NCBI RefSeq assembly: GCF_024347355.1
Contig: NZ_AP025466.1
Coordinates: forward strand, 1 to 64,000
DNA from: Vibrio chagasii
GTDB lineage: Bacteria; Pseudomonadota; Gammaproteobacteria; Enterobacterales; Vibrionaceae
Length of the DNA stretch: 64,000 nucleotides
Direction of reading: 5' to 3'
A model generated the notes under the pieces. That model worked only from the letters and a program-made list of their open reading frames with translations. It was not told the origin of the DNA and did not search any database. Position 1 is the stretch's first letter. Every line of letters starts with the position of its first letter. Both the position numbers and the translations under genes were made by a program. Positions 18,620 to 27,343 of this stretch are shown here, one piece after another.

Positions 18620-19417
18620 TTATTGTGTTCGCCAGTTAGCTCCGAGCTTATGCTCAAGCCAAGCTGCAACGGCAGAAAGTGAAAGTGTAAGTGCAAGATA
18701 AATGATTGCCACAGAGAACCAGATCTCAAATGGCATCGCAGTTTCAGAAACAATGTTTCTGGCCTCGGTTGTTAGGTCGAAAATAGCCATGACACTCACA
18801 ATCGAAGAGTTTTTGATAAGGGAGATCACTTCGTTGGTCAGAGGTGGCAACGTGCGTTGTACCACTTGAGGAAGAATCACATCCCAATAAGTATAGGTCT
18901 TTGATAAACCCAAAGATTGAGCGGCTTCAAACTGTCCTTTAGAAATACTATTTAACCCGGCACGAAATATCTCAGCGGTGTATGCCCCTTGGAAAAGTGC
19001 CAAAGCTAAAACAGCCGTGCTAAAGCGATCCAGCCCGATTACAGGGCCGAATACAAAATAGAGCAGGTAAATTTGTACCAACAATGGTGTATTACGAATC
19101 AATTCCACATAGCTGGTGGCGAGGGTGCGACCGACAATTGAATTGGAATTACGTAATAGGGCAGTGGTTAAGCCAATCACCAGCGTTGCAACTAAAGAAA
19201 TCAGAGAGATATTGATGGTAACGAGTAGTCCTTCCATCAATTCTGCAGGCCACCATTCACCATCTTCATAGAAAGCGATGTAGTCAGGTACTCGATCCCA
19301 TTGCCAGCTGTATCCCATCGCCTGAGCACCAGAATCGAGGATCCAAACAACGGCTGCCGCAAGCACTACAATTTGTACCAAGGCAGAGAGGGCGGGTTTC
19401 ACTATTTTCAGTAGCAT
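18620..19417 (-). CDS. Polar amino-acid ABC transporter permease (HisMQ family), operon gene 2
   Basis: 265 residues from the ATG at 19417, which overlaps the TGA of the ATPase gene by one base (TGATG), so the two are translationally coupled. Family motifs: LMEGLLVTINISLISLVATLVIG, SYVELIRNTPLLVQIYLLYFVFG and the EAA loop AAQSLGLSKTYTYWDVILPQ. It pairs with the permease at 16735-17658. The frame is open further upstream within the ATPase gene, but that stretch is unrelated to permeases. Confidence 0.93.
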   Translation of the reverse strand: MLLKIVKPALSALVQIVVLAAAVVWILDSGAQAMGYSWQWDRVPDYIAFYEDGEWWPAELMEGLLVTINISLISLVATLVIGLTTALLRNSNSIVGRTLATSYVELIRNTPLLVQIYLLYFVFGPVIGLDRFSTAVLALALFQGAYTAEIFRAGLNSISKGQFEAAQSLGLSKTYTYWDVILPQVVQRTLPPLTNEVISLIKNSSIVSVMAIFDLTTEARNIVSETAMPFEIWFSVAIIYLALTLSLSAVAAWLEHKLGANWRTQ

Positions 19418-20163
19418 CAGTAAGTCAGAATCTGATTTAGGAACGCTTGAGTACGTTCGTGTTGAGGATTTTCGAACAGACTCTGTGGTGTATTTGATTC
19501 TACGATCTGTCCTTCGTCCATAAAGATGACTCGGTCGGCAACGCGTTTTGCAAAGCCCATTTCGTGTGTCACGCACACCATGGTAATGCCTTCACTTGCC
19601 AGTTCGACCATTACATCCAGTACTTCATTGATCATTTCCGGATCAAGTGCTGATGTCGGTTCATCGAATAGCAGTAGTTCTGGCTTCATACAAAGAGAGC
19701 GCGCAATTGCCACACGTTGTTGTTGGCCGCCTGAAAGTTGAGCCGGGTACTTATTCGCTTGCTCTGCGATGTGTACACACTCGAGATAATGCATGGCGGT
19801 TTTCTCTGCTTCTTCTTTGCTTTCTTTGAGCGTACGAATAGGAGACAGAGTCAAGTTTTCGAGCACAGTAAGATGGGGGAATAAATGGAAGTGCTGAAAC
19901 ACCATTCCAACTTGGCCTGGTGTGTTGAACTTGCAGGGAAGCGACTGTTCTAACACGGAAAGTTCGCCACTTTCGAACGGTTCTAGCTGATTGATACAGC
20001 GGATAAGAGTGGATTTACCAGAACCAGATGGTCCGCAAATCACCAAAATCTCTCCCTGTTCAATATTAATATCGATATCCTTTAGGGCATGAAAATCACC
20101 ATACCACTTGTTAAGTGACTTAAACTTAACCATTTCCTTAAGATTGTTCAAATCGTTGTTCAT
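19417..20163 (-). CDS. Polar amino-acid ABC transporter ATPase (GlnQ/HisP family), operon gene 1
   Basis: 248 residues. Walker [11 protein letters not shown]-loop [13 protein letters not shown], signature [15 protein letters not shown], Walker [13 protein letters not shown] and the switch His in [10 protein letters not shown] are all intact. It powers uptake through the two downstream permeases. The start could instead be the internal ATG ten codons on ([12 protein letters not shown]), which has AAGGA directly before it; homologues often begin there. It is the first gene of a four-gene operon read right to left. Confidence 0.94.
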   Translation of the reverse strand: MNNDLNNLKEMVKFKSLNKWYGDFHALKDIDINIEQGEILVICGPSGSGKSTLIRCINQLEPFESGELSVLEQSLPCKFNTPGQVGMVFQHFHLFPHLTVLENLTLSPIRTLKESKEEAEKTAMHYLECVHIAEQANKYPAQLSGGQQQRVAIARSLCMKPELLLFDEPTSALDPEMINEVLDVMVELASEGITMVCVTHEMGFAKRVADRVIFMDEGQIVESNTPQSLFENPQHERTQAFLNQILTY

Positions 20164-20258
20164 ACCTAGTAAAGAGACAGGTTTACCTTAACAATATAGA
20201 AATATGATTGCACATAAAATTAGGAACTTATGAGAATTTAATAGCATCTTGTAGGGCA

Positions 20259-20291
20259 AATAAAAAGCAGCGTCGGATGAGGACGCTGCTT
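20259..20291 (-). terminator. Terminator of yqhD
   Basis: Stem AAGCAGCGTC / GACGCTGCTT with TTTTTATTT following on the minus strand. It separates yqhD from the ABC operon downstream. Confidence 0.88.
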
Positions 20292-20397
20292 GAGGGTATA
20301 CGCAAGGTCAAAGAATTTGGTTCAGTTTCGCTGGATAAATTTTTAAATTATCGCGATTTTATTTAGAAACCTGATTTCTTTGCTTTAATTTTAACCG

Positions 20398-21546
20398 TTA
20401 ATGGATCGCAGACTCTAGAATCTCGCGAGTTTTTGCTAGCGTAATCGCTTGGTTCTCGCCAAGTTGTAGGTAGCCATGTGATTCTAGTTGTGCAATGACG
20501 TTGTCGATAGCCGTTGCTTTATCCGCTTCGTAGCCATCAAACATAGTCGCTACGTCTAGGCTGTGGTAGAAGGCTTCGATAGCATCGATAGTGCGCTCTG
20601 CTAAATCTGCGCCAGTTTCTAAGCCAAATACGTTACGCCCCATCTGCTCTAGCTTAGTGCGTTTCGCTTCAATCTGGTTACGAAGCAGTGAAGGTTGAAC
20701 GATAGCTAGAGAACGCGCGTGGTCGACATGCCACAATGCCGTGAACTCATGACCAATCATGTGCGTTGCCCAATCTTGAGGAACGCCAGTACCAATAAGA
20801 CCGTTTAGCGCTTGGTTAGCCGTCCACATTAGGTTTGCACGCCATGTGTCGTTATCACGCTCGTCGTATTGTTTACCCAGTACAAGAAGGTTTTTCAACA
20901 ATGTTTCTGCATAGCCGTCTTGAACCATCGCGTTAGCAGGCATAGTGATGTATTGCTCACACACGTGAACCCAAGCATCAACCAGACCATTCACCAATTG
21001 GCGCTCTGGTAGCGACTTCATTACATCTGGGTCCATAACTGCAAACTTAGGCTGGACCGCAGGGTTTAGGAAAGCCAGCTTCTCTTGAGTCGCTTTACGA
21101 GTGATTACTGCACCCATGTTTGATTCAGAACCTGTGGCAGGAAGCGTCAGTACCGCACCGATTGGCGTTGCTTCGGTCACTTGGTGCTTGCCTGTTAGGA
21201 TGTCCCAACCGTCGCCGTCGTATTTCGCTGCTGCTGCAACGTATTTCGAACCATCAATTACTGAACCACCGCCAACAGCGATAATGAATTCTACGTTTTC
21301 TTCTTTAACGATAGCGACTGCTTTGTCTAATGTTTCTTTGGTTGGGTTTGCTTCAACACCAGAAAACTCAATCCAAGCGTGATCTTTAAGAGATGCGACT
21401 ACTTGGTCGTAAACACCGTTGCTTTTGATTGAACCGCCACCGTAGATGACAAGCGTTTTCTTTGAAGTATCAACGGCTTGGCTGATAGCGTTGATTTGAC
21501 CTTGGCCGAAGTGGATAACAGTAGGGTTAACATAGGTAAATTGCAT
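20398..21546 (-). CDS. yqhD: Iron-containing alcohol dehydrogenase, YqhD-like aldehyde reductase
   Basis: 382 residues against 387 in E. coli YqhD, with strong motif agreement: NADPH site YGGGSIKSNGVYD and VGGGSVIDGSKY, TLPATGSESNMGAVI, and the metal ligands in NGLVDAWVHVCEQY (Asp, His) and MIGHEFTALWHVDHARSLAIV (two His). YqhD reduces short aldehydes such as methylglyoxal, acrolein and malondialdehyde using NADPH. AAGGA is seven bases before the ATG. The gene is divergent from an AraC regulator exactly as yqhD is from yqhC in E. coli. Confidence 0.93.
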   Translation of the reverse strand: MQFTYVNPTVIHFGQGQINAISQAVDTSKKTLVIYGGGSIKSNGVYDQVVASLKDHAWIEFSGVEANPTKETLDKAVAIVKEENVEFIIAVGGGSVIDGSKYVAAAAKYDGDGWDILTGKHQVTEATPIGAVLTLPATGSESNMGAVITRKATQEKLAFLNPAVQPKFAVMDPDVMKSLPERQLVNGLVDAWVHVCEQYITMPANAMVQDGYAETLLKNLLVLGKQYDERDNDTWRANLMWTANQALNGLIGTGVPQDWATHMIGHEFTALWHVDHARSLAIVQPSLLRNQIEAKRTKLEQMGRNVFGLETGADLAERTIDAIEAFYHSLDVATMFDGYEADKATAIDNVIAQLESHGYLQLGENQAITLAKTREILESAIH

Positions 21547-21739
21547 CGTCAGTTCCTTGCGTAAAGCTAAAATTTTTATTTTGTTGTAGTGCTCAATTTC
21601 TATATTTGCATATTAGTACACGGAATTAGGGTGGTGAAGGTCAATTTCTCCAAACTAATTGCCTATTTCTACATAATTGATATTCTCTTTGGGCTTTTGT
21701 GCAAACCAACATCACTCTTTGAATGGAACATCGCCTGTT

Positions 21740-22624
21740 ATGAATACACTCGCTCAGTTACTGCAATCTTACGTTGAACTCAAAGGTTGGGATGATCTTG
21801 AAGGGATCAGAGAAACAGAGATTGAGGGTGTGTGGTTGTATCGCAGTAGTGGTGGGAATCAGCGCCAACCATTCACTTATCAGTCAGGTATCATCATGCT
21901 TGGACAGGGTAAAAAGAATATCTATATAGGCGACAGGCCAGTAACTTACGCGGCAGGTGATTACTTAGTGGTGGGGGTGCCAATGCCACTGGAGTGTGAA
22001 GCTTTACCGGTTGATGGAGAGCCGCTATTGGGTTTGTCGATCAATATTGATTCTCAGCGCTTGCATAGCTTAGTGAAAAAGCTCGAAGAACAAGGTTTTC
22101 TAGAGAGTTACTGTAACAAGCACAAACAGAACTCGAGTGGTTTAGAGTCCACTAGAATGGAAACGGCGATGCTAGAAAGTTTCACTAGGTTGGCGAAGAC
22201 ACTGCATTGCGATATCGAAGCCAACATCTTGGGTGATGCAATGGTGACGGAGATTGTTTATCGCGCTTTAACAGGCTCTGAGGGCCGTGTACTCTTTGAT
22301 TTAGCCCATCATGATGGCCATTACGCACGCGTCGCCAAAGCATTGTCTAAAGTACATGAGGAGTATGACCAAACCATTACTGTTCAGTCGCTAGCTGACG
22401 AAGCAAACATGAGTGTGTCTGCTTTTCATAATGCTTTCCGTAACGTCACTTTCGAATCACCACTTCAATATTTGAAGAAGGTAAGGCTTAACAAAGCCAA
22501 GGAGCTGATCCAGTTAGAAGGCCTGCGTATCAGTGATGCCGCACGCCGAGTTGGCTATTCTAGTCCATCTCAATTCAGCCGAGAATTTAAGCGTCATTTC
22601 AATACTACTCCACGAGCTGTTTAG
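21740..22624 (+). CDS. yqhC: AraC-family regulator, YqhC-like
   Basis: 294 residues from the ATG at 21740 (MNTLAQLLQSYVELKGWDD). The N-terminal AraC_N cupin domain reads FTYQSGIIMLGQGKKNIYIGD and the C-terminus has both helix-turn-helix units (QSLADEANMSVSAFHNAFR and ISDAARRVGYSSPSQFSREFKRHF). YqhC activates yqhD in response to reactive aldehydes; the divergent layout supports the same role here. A decayed copy of its last ~42 codons is found at 26131-26253. Confidence 0.9.
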   Translation: MNTLAQLLQSYVELKGWDDLEGIRETEIEGVWLYRSSGGNQRQPFTYQSGIIMLGQGKKNIYIGDRPVTYAAGDYLVVGVPMPLECEALPVDGEPLLGLSINIDSQRLHSLVKKLEEQGFLESYCNKHKQNSSGLESTRMETAMLESFTRLAKTLHCDIEANILGDAMVTEIVYRALTGSEGRVLFDLAHHDGHYARVAKALSKVHEEYDQTITVQSLADEANMSVSAFHNAFRNVTFESPLQYLKKVRLNKAKELIQLEGLRISDAARRVGYSSPSQFSREFKRHFNTTPRAV

Positions 22625-22705
22625 TGTTCCTTTATACGAATGGCTGGGAAAGTGCTCTCTGTCTGATAGGTTGTTAAATATTTAGTTGGAAACGTCGGAG
22701 TTAAT

Positions 22706-22813
22706 ATGGATAAAGATAGACTTGAACTTGTTCAGAGTATCATAGAGCGCGCTCTATGGTTGGGCAGCGAAAATCTAAAACATCATGGTTGGTGTATTAC
22801 TTCAGACCTTATA
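22706..22813 (+). pseudogene. 5' fragment of an IS-interrupted HEPN-like gene
   Basis: An ATG at 22706 with CGGAG five bases upstream opens 36 codons (MDKDRLELVQSIIERALWLG...) that run directly into the left end of the second IS. No stop occurs before the IS boundary. This looks like the beginning of the gene whose remainder continues at 23857. Assigning the two pieces to one gene is inference from position, orientation and absence of a start on the other side. Confidence 0.6.
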
Positions 22814-22814
22814 G

Positions 22815-23855
22815 GGCGTTGTTGATCAAATCAGCTTGAAGGTCAACGACGCCATATGTGACTCACCGTTAGCTTCGAACAGGCATGCCTAGTCCTATGA
22901 CTTTGTTTATAGCTTTGACATTCGCCATGATTTCACCCACTTGAGCGTTGTAACACCTCAAGCTCAATTTACCGCTGGTTAGTCCTTTATATCGAGACAT
23001 TGCGGTCTCAGATATTGAGCGATAGTGATAACCAGACTCGGATTTCCACTCCGCTATTGTTCCGTTTTTCAGAGCCTCTACAGCTTCATTTCTGGGATGC
23101 CCATCTTCCCAAAACGCTGCATTCTTTCGAGGTGGTATCAACGGAGTACAACCTTTATTCTTCAGAGTATTGTGGCAACTTTTTGTGTCATATGCTCCAT
23201 CGGCAGATACAGCATCGATCTTTCTACGTAAAGGGTTGAGTAACGTTGGCAGCACTTCGCTATCACCAACATTTACCAGGCTGACCTCGGCACTAATGGC
23301 TTCATGGGTATCTACATCAACGGCTAAGTGCAGCTTGCGCCATGTTCTACGTTTTTCGGCACCGTACTTCTTCACCTTCCACTCCCCCTCGCCAAAGACT
23401 TTGAGACCAGTCGAGTCAATGGCTATATGACGAATAGCCCCTTTAGATTTATTACGGTATTTCACCTGGACTGTCTTCGAGCGTTTACTGATACAGGTGT
23501 AGTCTGGGGACGTCAGTGGAACATCCAATAACTCAAAGATAGAGTCGATAAAACCTTGAAGAGCACGCAAGGGTAATGAGAATACTCCTTTAATCATCAA
23601 GGCAGTTTCAATCGCTGTATCAGAGTACTGAAAGCCTCTACCACGCTTACCATGATGGGTTTTGCATCGCCATGCATCTACGGCTGTATCATCTATCCAG
23701 AACGTAACCGAGCCCCGTTTGCACAAAGCCTTATTGTACTCCGCCCAGTTAGTTATCTTCTTTTTCGCCTTACCCATGTTGTCACCGCTCTAACCATCAT
23801 AAAGGATCAGATCGCAGGACTCGAAAAAGGTTCAACTGATTTAGGCAACAACGCC
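22815..23855 (-). mobile_element. IS5-family (IS903-like) insertion sequence, second element
   Basis: 1041 bp. The ends are imperfect inverted repeats starting GGCGTTGTTG (22815-) and its complement CAACAACGCC (-23855); over 20 bases they differ at about three positions. The 9-bp flanks (accttatag, gttcgtacg) do not match, so no target duplication remains. It lies inside a gene. Confidence 0.9.
22869..23777 (-). CDS. IS5-family transposase (DDE)
   Basis: 302 residues. DDE signatures parallel those of the first transposase: IAIDSTGLKVFGEGEWKVKK, VSADGAYDTKSCH and YHYRSISETAMSRYKGL. The two proteins are clearly homologous but not recent copies of one element. It is intact and reads against the gene it interrupts. 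Confidence 0.93.
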   Translation of the reverse strand: MGKAKKKITNWAEYNKALCKRGSVTFWIDDTAVDAWRCKTHHGKRGRGFQYSDTAIETALMIKGVFSLPLRALQGFIDSIFELLDVPLTSPDYTCISKRSKTVQVKYRNKSKGAIRHIAIDSTGLKVFGEGEWKVKKYGAEKRRTWRKLHLAVDVDTHEAISAEVSLVNVGDSEVLPTLLNPLRRKIDAVSADGAYDTKSCHNTLKNKGCTPLIPPRKNAAFWEDGHPRNEAVEALKNGTIAEWKSESGYHYRSISETAMSRYKGLTSGKLSLRCYNAQVGEIMANVKAINKVIGLGMPVRS

Positions 23856-23856
23856 G

Positions 23857-24357
23857 TTCGTACGCGAAAGTGGATTAACTGATCTTGAGGCGATAGAAAT
23901 ACTTTTAAAGGAAAGGTTCGATTCTCTAATTTTGATTGAACTGGAAAGAGAAACTGAGTTAATAGTTTCACCTTACAGTGATATGTTGAAAGAATGCATT
24001 AAGGCTTTTGAGTTAGGCTTTTATAATGTTTGTATACCTAGTTTGTTTAGTATTATTGAAGCATCCCTTATGTATCTTGCCAATAGAGGTGACTACAAAA
24101 GTCTTCGCTACGTGACAGGGATAAGGAGAAGAGTTAATTCAGAGCACTGCCAATACTCCCTAAGATATAAGCTAAACGATATTGCAAACGTTACGGAAGC
24201 TTTATTTTCTAAGGTGGATTTTGATAGTAATGAGTGCGATAGCTTGTTAAATCGGCATGTATCAGTTCACGGTCGTAGGGAGACAGCGTATACCAAAACA
24301 GACTGCCTCAAACTGTTTTTGCTCTTATCATCTATCAAATCTTGCTATTCAAATTAA
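23857..24357 (+). pseudogene. 3' fragment of an IS-interrupted HEPN-like gene
   Basis: The frame emerges from the IS (FVRESGLTDLEAIEILLKERF...) and continues to a stop at 24357, about 166 residues. Its last part reads LLNRHVSVHGRRETAYTKTDCLKLFLLLSSI: the Arg-x4-His motif (R and H in RHVSVH) followed by a tyrosine and a long helix is the mark of HEPN domains, many of which are RNases in toxin-antitoxin or abortive-infection systems. The rest is helical, with SLFSIIEASLMYLANRG. A TTG at 23932 could allow a shortened product, but no ribosome-binding site supports it. Family assignment is by motif only. Confidence 0.6.
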
Positions 24358-24820
24358 AAATAACTCACGAGCATGGCGTCAATAGTCAAACGTTGACGGC
24401 ATCTTCACACAAAAAAGTCACTTAAAATAATTAGTTAACCAGCCTAAAAATTTATGCATGGAAATAAGGCGGTAACTTCTAAAAAACATTGGTTAAGGGT
24501 CTTTTAGTGTGAACAAGCTAACAAACACGAACTAAATTTAAAAACTTACCCATTATATTACGTGGGAAAGTATTCAATATAATTGGATATACTTGAAAAC
24601 AGTTAGGGGTGAGTAGTCCTCAAACCTAATTTACGTGGATAATTAGTCTTTTGATGACTAATTATCCCATAAGTCATTGAATATTATTCGAGTGATAGTC
24701 TGATGGGTATCACGTTCAATCTAAGTTTATTCACCTAACATGGCGCTACTTTAATTATTCATTCCAATACGATTGTTCAATATAAATACGTATTCTTATT
24801 TTATTAAAAGGATCACACCA
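24358..24820. other. AT-rich intergenic region before the triple-RidA gene
   Basis: 463 bp without a believable gene. It contains the long inverted repeat listed at 24637-24666 and must contain the promoter of the RidA gene. A short inverted repeat (CGTCAA...TTGACG, around 24376-24403) is also present. Confidence 0.5.
24637..24666. repeat. 12-bp inverted repeat upstream of the triple-RidA gene
   Basis: GGATAATTAGTC (from 24637) and GACTAATTATCC (to 24666) are perfect complements separated by six bases. There is no T-run, so an operator or a stable leader hairpin is as likely as a terminator. It ends 154 bp before the start codon. Confidence 0.55.
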
Positions 24821-26068
24821 ATGAGTAGCGATATCATTAAAATTTCAAGAAATACTGAAAATGCACCATTAAATAATGTATCTACACAAACCGTTGCTTT
24901 TTCTCATTACAATAATTTCTCTGCTCAATTACCCATTGACCCTAAGACAGGTCAAATAGTCATCGGTGATATTAAAGATCAAGCAACGCAATGTTTGAAT
25001 AATATTAAAGCGATTGTTGAAAGTATCGACCATGTAATGGATGACGTGGTGAAAATTAATATCTTCGTTAAGAAAATTTCCGATATGGAAGCTATCGATG
25101 AAGTTTATAAGGGCTTCTTTAGTAATAGCCTTCCGACACGCACAGTAGTTGGTGTTGCAGCTCTGCCAATGAGCGATGCGCTAGTTCAAATGGACGCGCT
25201 TATTTCAAACGGTGAAGGTACAACGCCACAGGCTCCATGTGCGTTAGTTAAGGTATCAAGAAACACGGATAAAGCCCCTCAGAGTGCTTTGTCTATTCAG
25301 ACTGCTGCTTTTTCTCACTACAATAATCTTTCAGCTCAATTACCGATTGATGTGAACACCGGTGAGTTGGTTTCAGGTGGTATCACAGAGCAAACAACGC
25401 AATGTTTAGCAAACATTAAAATGATTCTGGAAAGCATTGGTCATGTTATGAATGATGTGGTGAAAACCACGATTTATCTAAAAGATATCCAAGATGCAGA
25501 GAAGGTAAACGAAGCTTGTGCCAAGTTCTTCCCAAGTTATGTTCCAGCGCGAACGATTGTACAGGCATCTGAATTACCCATGGGCGCTTTAGTCCAAATC
25601 GATACCTCAGTTTCACATGGCGATGGCACACCACCACAATTACCAGAAGATACTTGCTTACTGGTTATTGAAGCAAATAATACGGTTGAAGCACCTTTTA
25701 TGCCTTATTCGCACACCGTTGCTTTCTCGCACTACAATCATATTTCAGGTCAACTTCCTGTAGATCCGAAAACTCATGAAGTGGTTGCTGGTGGTATTAA
25801 AGAGCAAGCTGAACAGTGTCTTAAGAATATTAAGGCGATCATTGAAAGTGTTGATCATTGCATGGACGATACGGTGAAAGTTAATATTCAACTTAAAGAT
25901 ATTTCAGATCTTGATGCGGTGAACGAGGTCTACACTACATTCTTTAGTGCTGACTTACCGGCAAGAACGGTGGTTGGGGTTTCGCAGATTCCTATGAGTG
26001 CATTAATTCAAATTGATGCCGTCGTATCTAACTGCGAAGGTACACCCCCACAAGGTGTTGTTACTTAA
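24821..26068 (+). CDS. Protein with three tandem RidA (YjgF/YER057c/UK114) domains
   Basis: 415 residues from the ATG at 24821, with AAAGGA eight bases upstream. Three repeats of about 135 residues each start with an FSHYNN/FSHYNH block and contain QLPID/QLPVD, Q(A/T)(T/E)QCL.NIK, an LP.RT motif and a terminal VQ(I/M)D strand. The RidA substrate-carboxylate arginine is kept in all three (R107, R244, R382). The acid found in the EIEA motif of RidA is Asp in all three (D125, D261, D399). RidA proteins hydrolyse reactive enamines/imines as homotrimers; three fused domains could make one pseudo-trimer. Which domains are active is unknown. Confidence 0.88.
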   Translation: MSSDIIKISRNTENAPLNNVSTQTVAFSHYNNFSAQLPIDPKTGQIVIGDIKDQATQCLNNIKAIVESIDHVMDDVVKINIFVKKISDMEAIDEVYKGFFSNSLPTRTVVGVAALPMSDALVQMDALISNGEGTTPQAPCALVKVSRNTDKAPQSALSIQTAAFSHYNNLSAQLPIDVNTGELVSGGITEQTTQCLANIKMILESIGHVMNDVVKTTIYLKDIQDAEKVNEACAKFFPSYVPARTIVQASELPMGALVQIDTSVSHGDGTPPQLPEDTCLLVIEANNTVEAPFMPYSHTVAFSHYNHISGQLPVDPKTHEVVAGGIKEQAEQCLKNIKAIIESVDHCMDDTVKVNIQLKDISDLDAVNEVYTTFFSADLPARTVVGVSQIPMSALIQIDAVVSNCEGTPPQGVVT

Positions 26069-26105
26069 GCATAGTTGCACACATCGATAACAACGTTGAT
26101 ATTTA

Positions 26106-26135
26106 AGCTCTAGTTCCTAACTTGGAATTAGAGCT
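26106..26135. repeat. Terminator-like hairpin after the triple-RidA gene
   Basis: AGCTCTAGTTCC and GGAATTAGAGCT pair over 12 bases with one G-T wobble around a six-base loop. No T-run follows, so termination is uncertain. Its right arm overlaps the start of the AraC-tail remnant. Confidence 0.45.
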
Positions 26136-26253
26136 GATTCAGTTTGAAGGCCTGCGAATAAGCGACGTTGCATGCCGAATCAATGACTCCAATTCATCTC
26201 AATTTAGGTGCGAATGTAAGCGCCACCTCAATACATCACCACGAGCGGTGTAA
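26131..26253 (+). pseudogene. Decayed C-terminal fragment of an AraC (YqhC-like) gene
   Basis: These 41 codons (including the stop) align without gaps to the last codons of the AraC gene at 21740-22624, with about 73% base identity by my count: ELIQFEGLRISDV...SSQFRCECKRHLNTSPRAV against ELIQLEGLRISDA...PSQFSREFKRHFNTTPRAV. Key helix-turn-helix residues (GYSSPSQFSREF) are lost and there is no upstream partner, so it is a remnant. The 326-bp space from 26068 to 26393 otherwise holds only the hairpin and the promoter of the next gene. Confidence 0.7.
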
Positions 26254-26393
26254 TGTTTCCTATCAGCAATGAAGGTTGTTAAACATGCGGCACTTCATAT
26301 AGTGCAATCTTGCGCATACTTTTTGATTGACCGAGAAATATAAATTTTATAAATACCTGTTATTGAAGTAGTAAGATTCTGTAGGAGGTTCAT

Positions 26394-26744
26394 TTGCTCG
26401 ATTTGTTAAAGAAAGTTGTGCTTATCAATTTAATGGCTGCAATGGTCGTTTTTGTGCTGTCGCAGTTTTTTCCTTTCTTTGCTTCTACTCGACTCGTCGA
26501 CTTCTTATTTTTTGTCGTTATTGTCATTTGGATTTTGGCAAAACTTCTGTGGGAGGGAGGCGTTCATAGCAAAACAACGCGCTTAGATGATCCTATTACA
26601 GACAAAGTCTACAAAATGGTCGACGGGCACGATTTTGCTAAAGACCAACAAGAACACTATCGAATGAATTATCAAACGGGCTTAGTGTTATTCATTGCTG
26701 GCTTACCGGCGTTTATTACGTGCTTTGTTCTGCAATTCTTTTAA
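26394..26744 (+). CDS. Small integral membrane protein, unknown function
   Basis: 116 residues from a TTG with GGAGG eight bases upstream, a strong site that fixes this start. Two hydrophobic segments near the N-terminus and one at the C-terminus flank a hydrophilic loop with DDPITDKVYKMVDGHDF. I recognise no named family. It precedes a GNAT gene by 19 bp, so the two are probably co-transcribed. Confidence 0.65.
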   Translation: MLDLLKKVVLINLMAAMVVFVLSQFFPFFASTRLVDFLFFVVIVIWILAKLLWEGGVHSKTTRLDDPITDKVYKMVDGHDFAKDQQEHYRMNYQTGLVLFIAGLPAFITCFVLQFF

Positions 26745-26763
26745 GTACGGGTAAGAGGTAGTT

Positions 26764-27219
26764 ATGGAAGAATATTTAGAACTGGACGTGATGACATTGG
26801 AGTCAATTTCAAAAGAAGCGGGCTTTCCAATAGATAGAGATGTGTATTTAGCATCTCATGCCCAATCGATGGAACAAGGACTGCTTGTCGAATATCGGCG
26901 ACATAATAAGCTAATTGGCTACACGACGTTAAGTGATTTAGGCGATGGCAGCTGGTTTGTCCCTATGTTTGTGGTACACCCAGACTATAGAAGTAAAGCC
27001 GCTATTCTTGCTCTATTTCGTGGCATTGTAAACATACTGAAAGATCGTGATTCAAGGGTATTAGTAAGCAATGTTTTACGCTTAAATGAACTGTCGGTGC
27101 AGTTTCATAAGCGATTAGGATTTGAAGTAACACGTGAGAATCACTTAGGCTATGAGTTTACTCTAGCGTTGACGCCTGAAGTAAAAAGAAAATGGTCTAA
27201 TTTCGTCGCTGTTACCTAG
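26764..27219 (+). CDS. GNAT N-acetyltransferase
   Basis: 151 residues. A GNAT core is seen in FVVHPDYRSKAAILALFRGIVNIL, where the usual GxG cofactor loop is degenerate (RSKAAI), and in VLRLNELSVQFHKRLGFEVTRENHLGYEF at the end. The altered loop may mean weak acetyl-CoA binding. The acceptor is unknown. It follows a small membrane-protein gene closely. Confidence 0.78.
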   Translation: MEEYLELDVMTLESISKEAGFPIDRDVYLASHAQSMEQGLLVEYRRHNKLIGYTTLSDLGDGSWFVPMFVVHPDYRSKAAILALFRGIVNILKDRDSRVLVSNVLRLNELSVQFHKRLGFEVTRENHLGYEFTLALTPEVKRKWSNFVAVT

Positions 27220-27343
27220 GGGTCATAAATAATTGTGGATCGAGTTTGACCTCAAGTATGTGGTGGTTAATATCACCTTTCTATGAATCGCCTCACTATT
27301 AACGCTTCTCATCTTTCGAGAGTAATCAACAAGGGCATGTATT

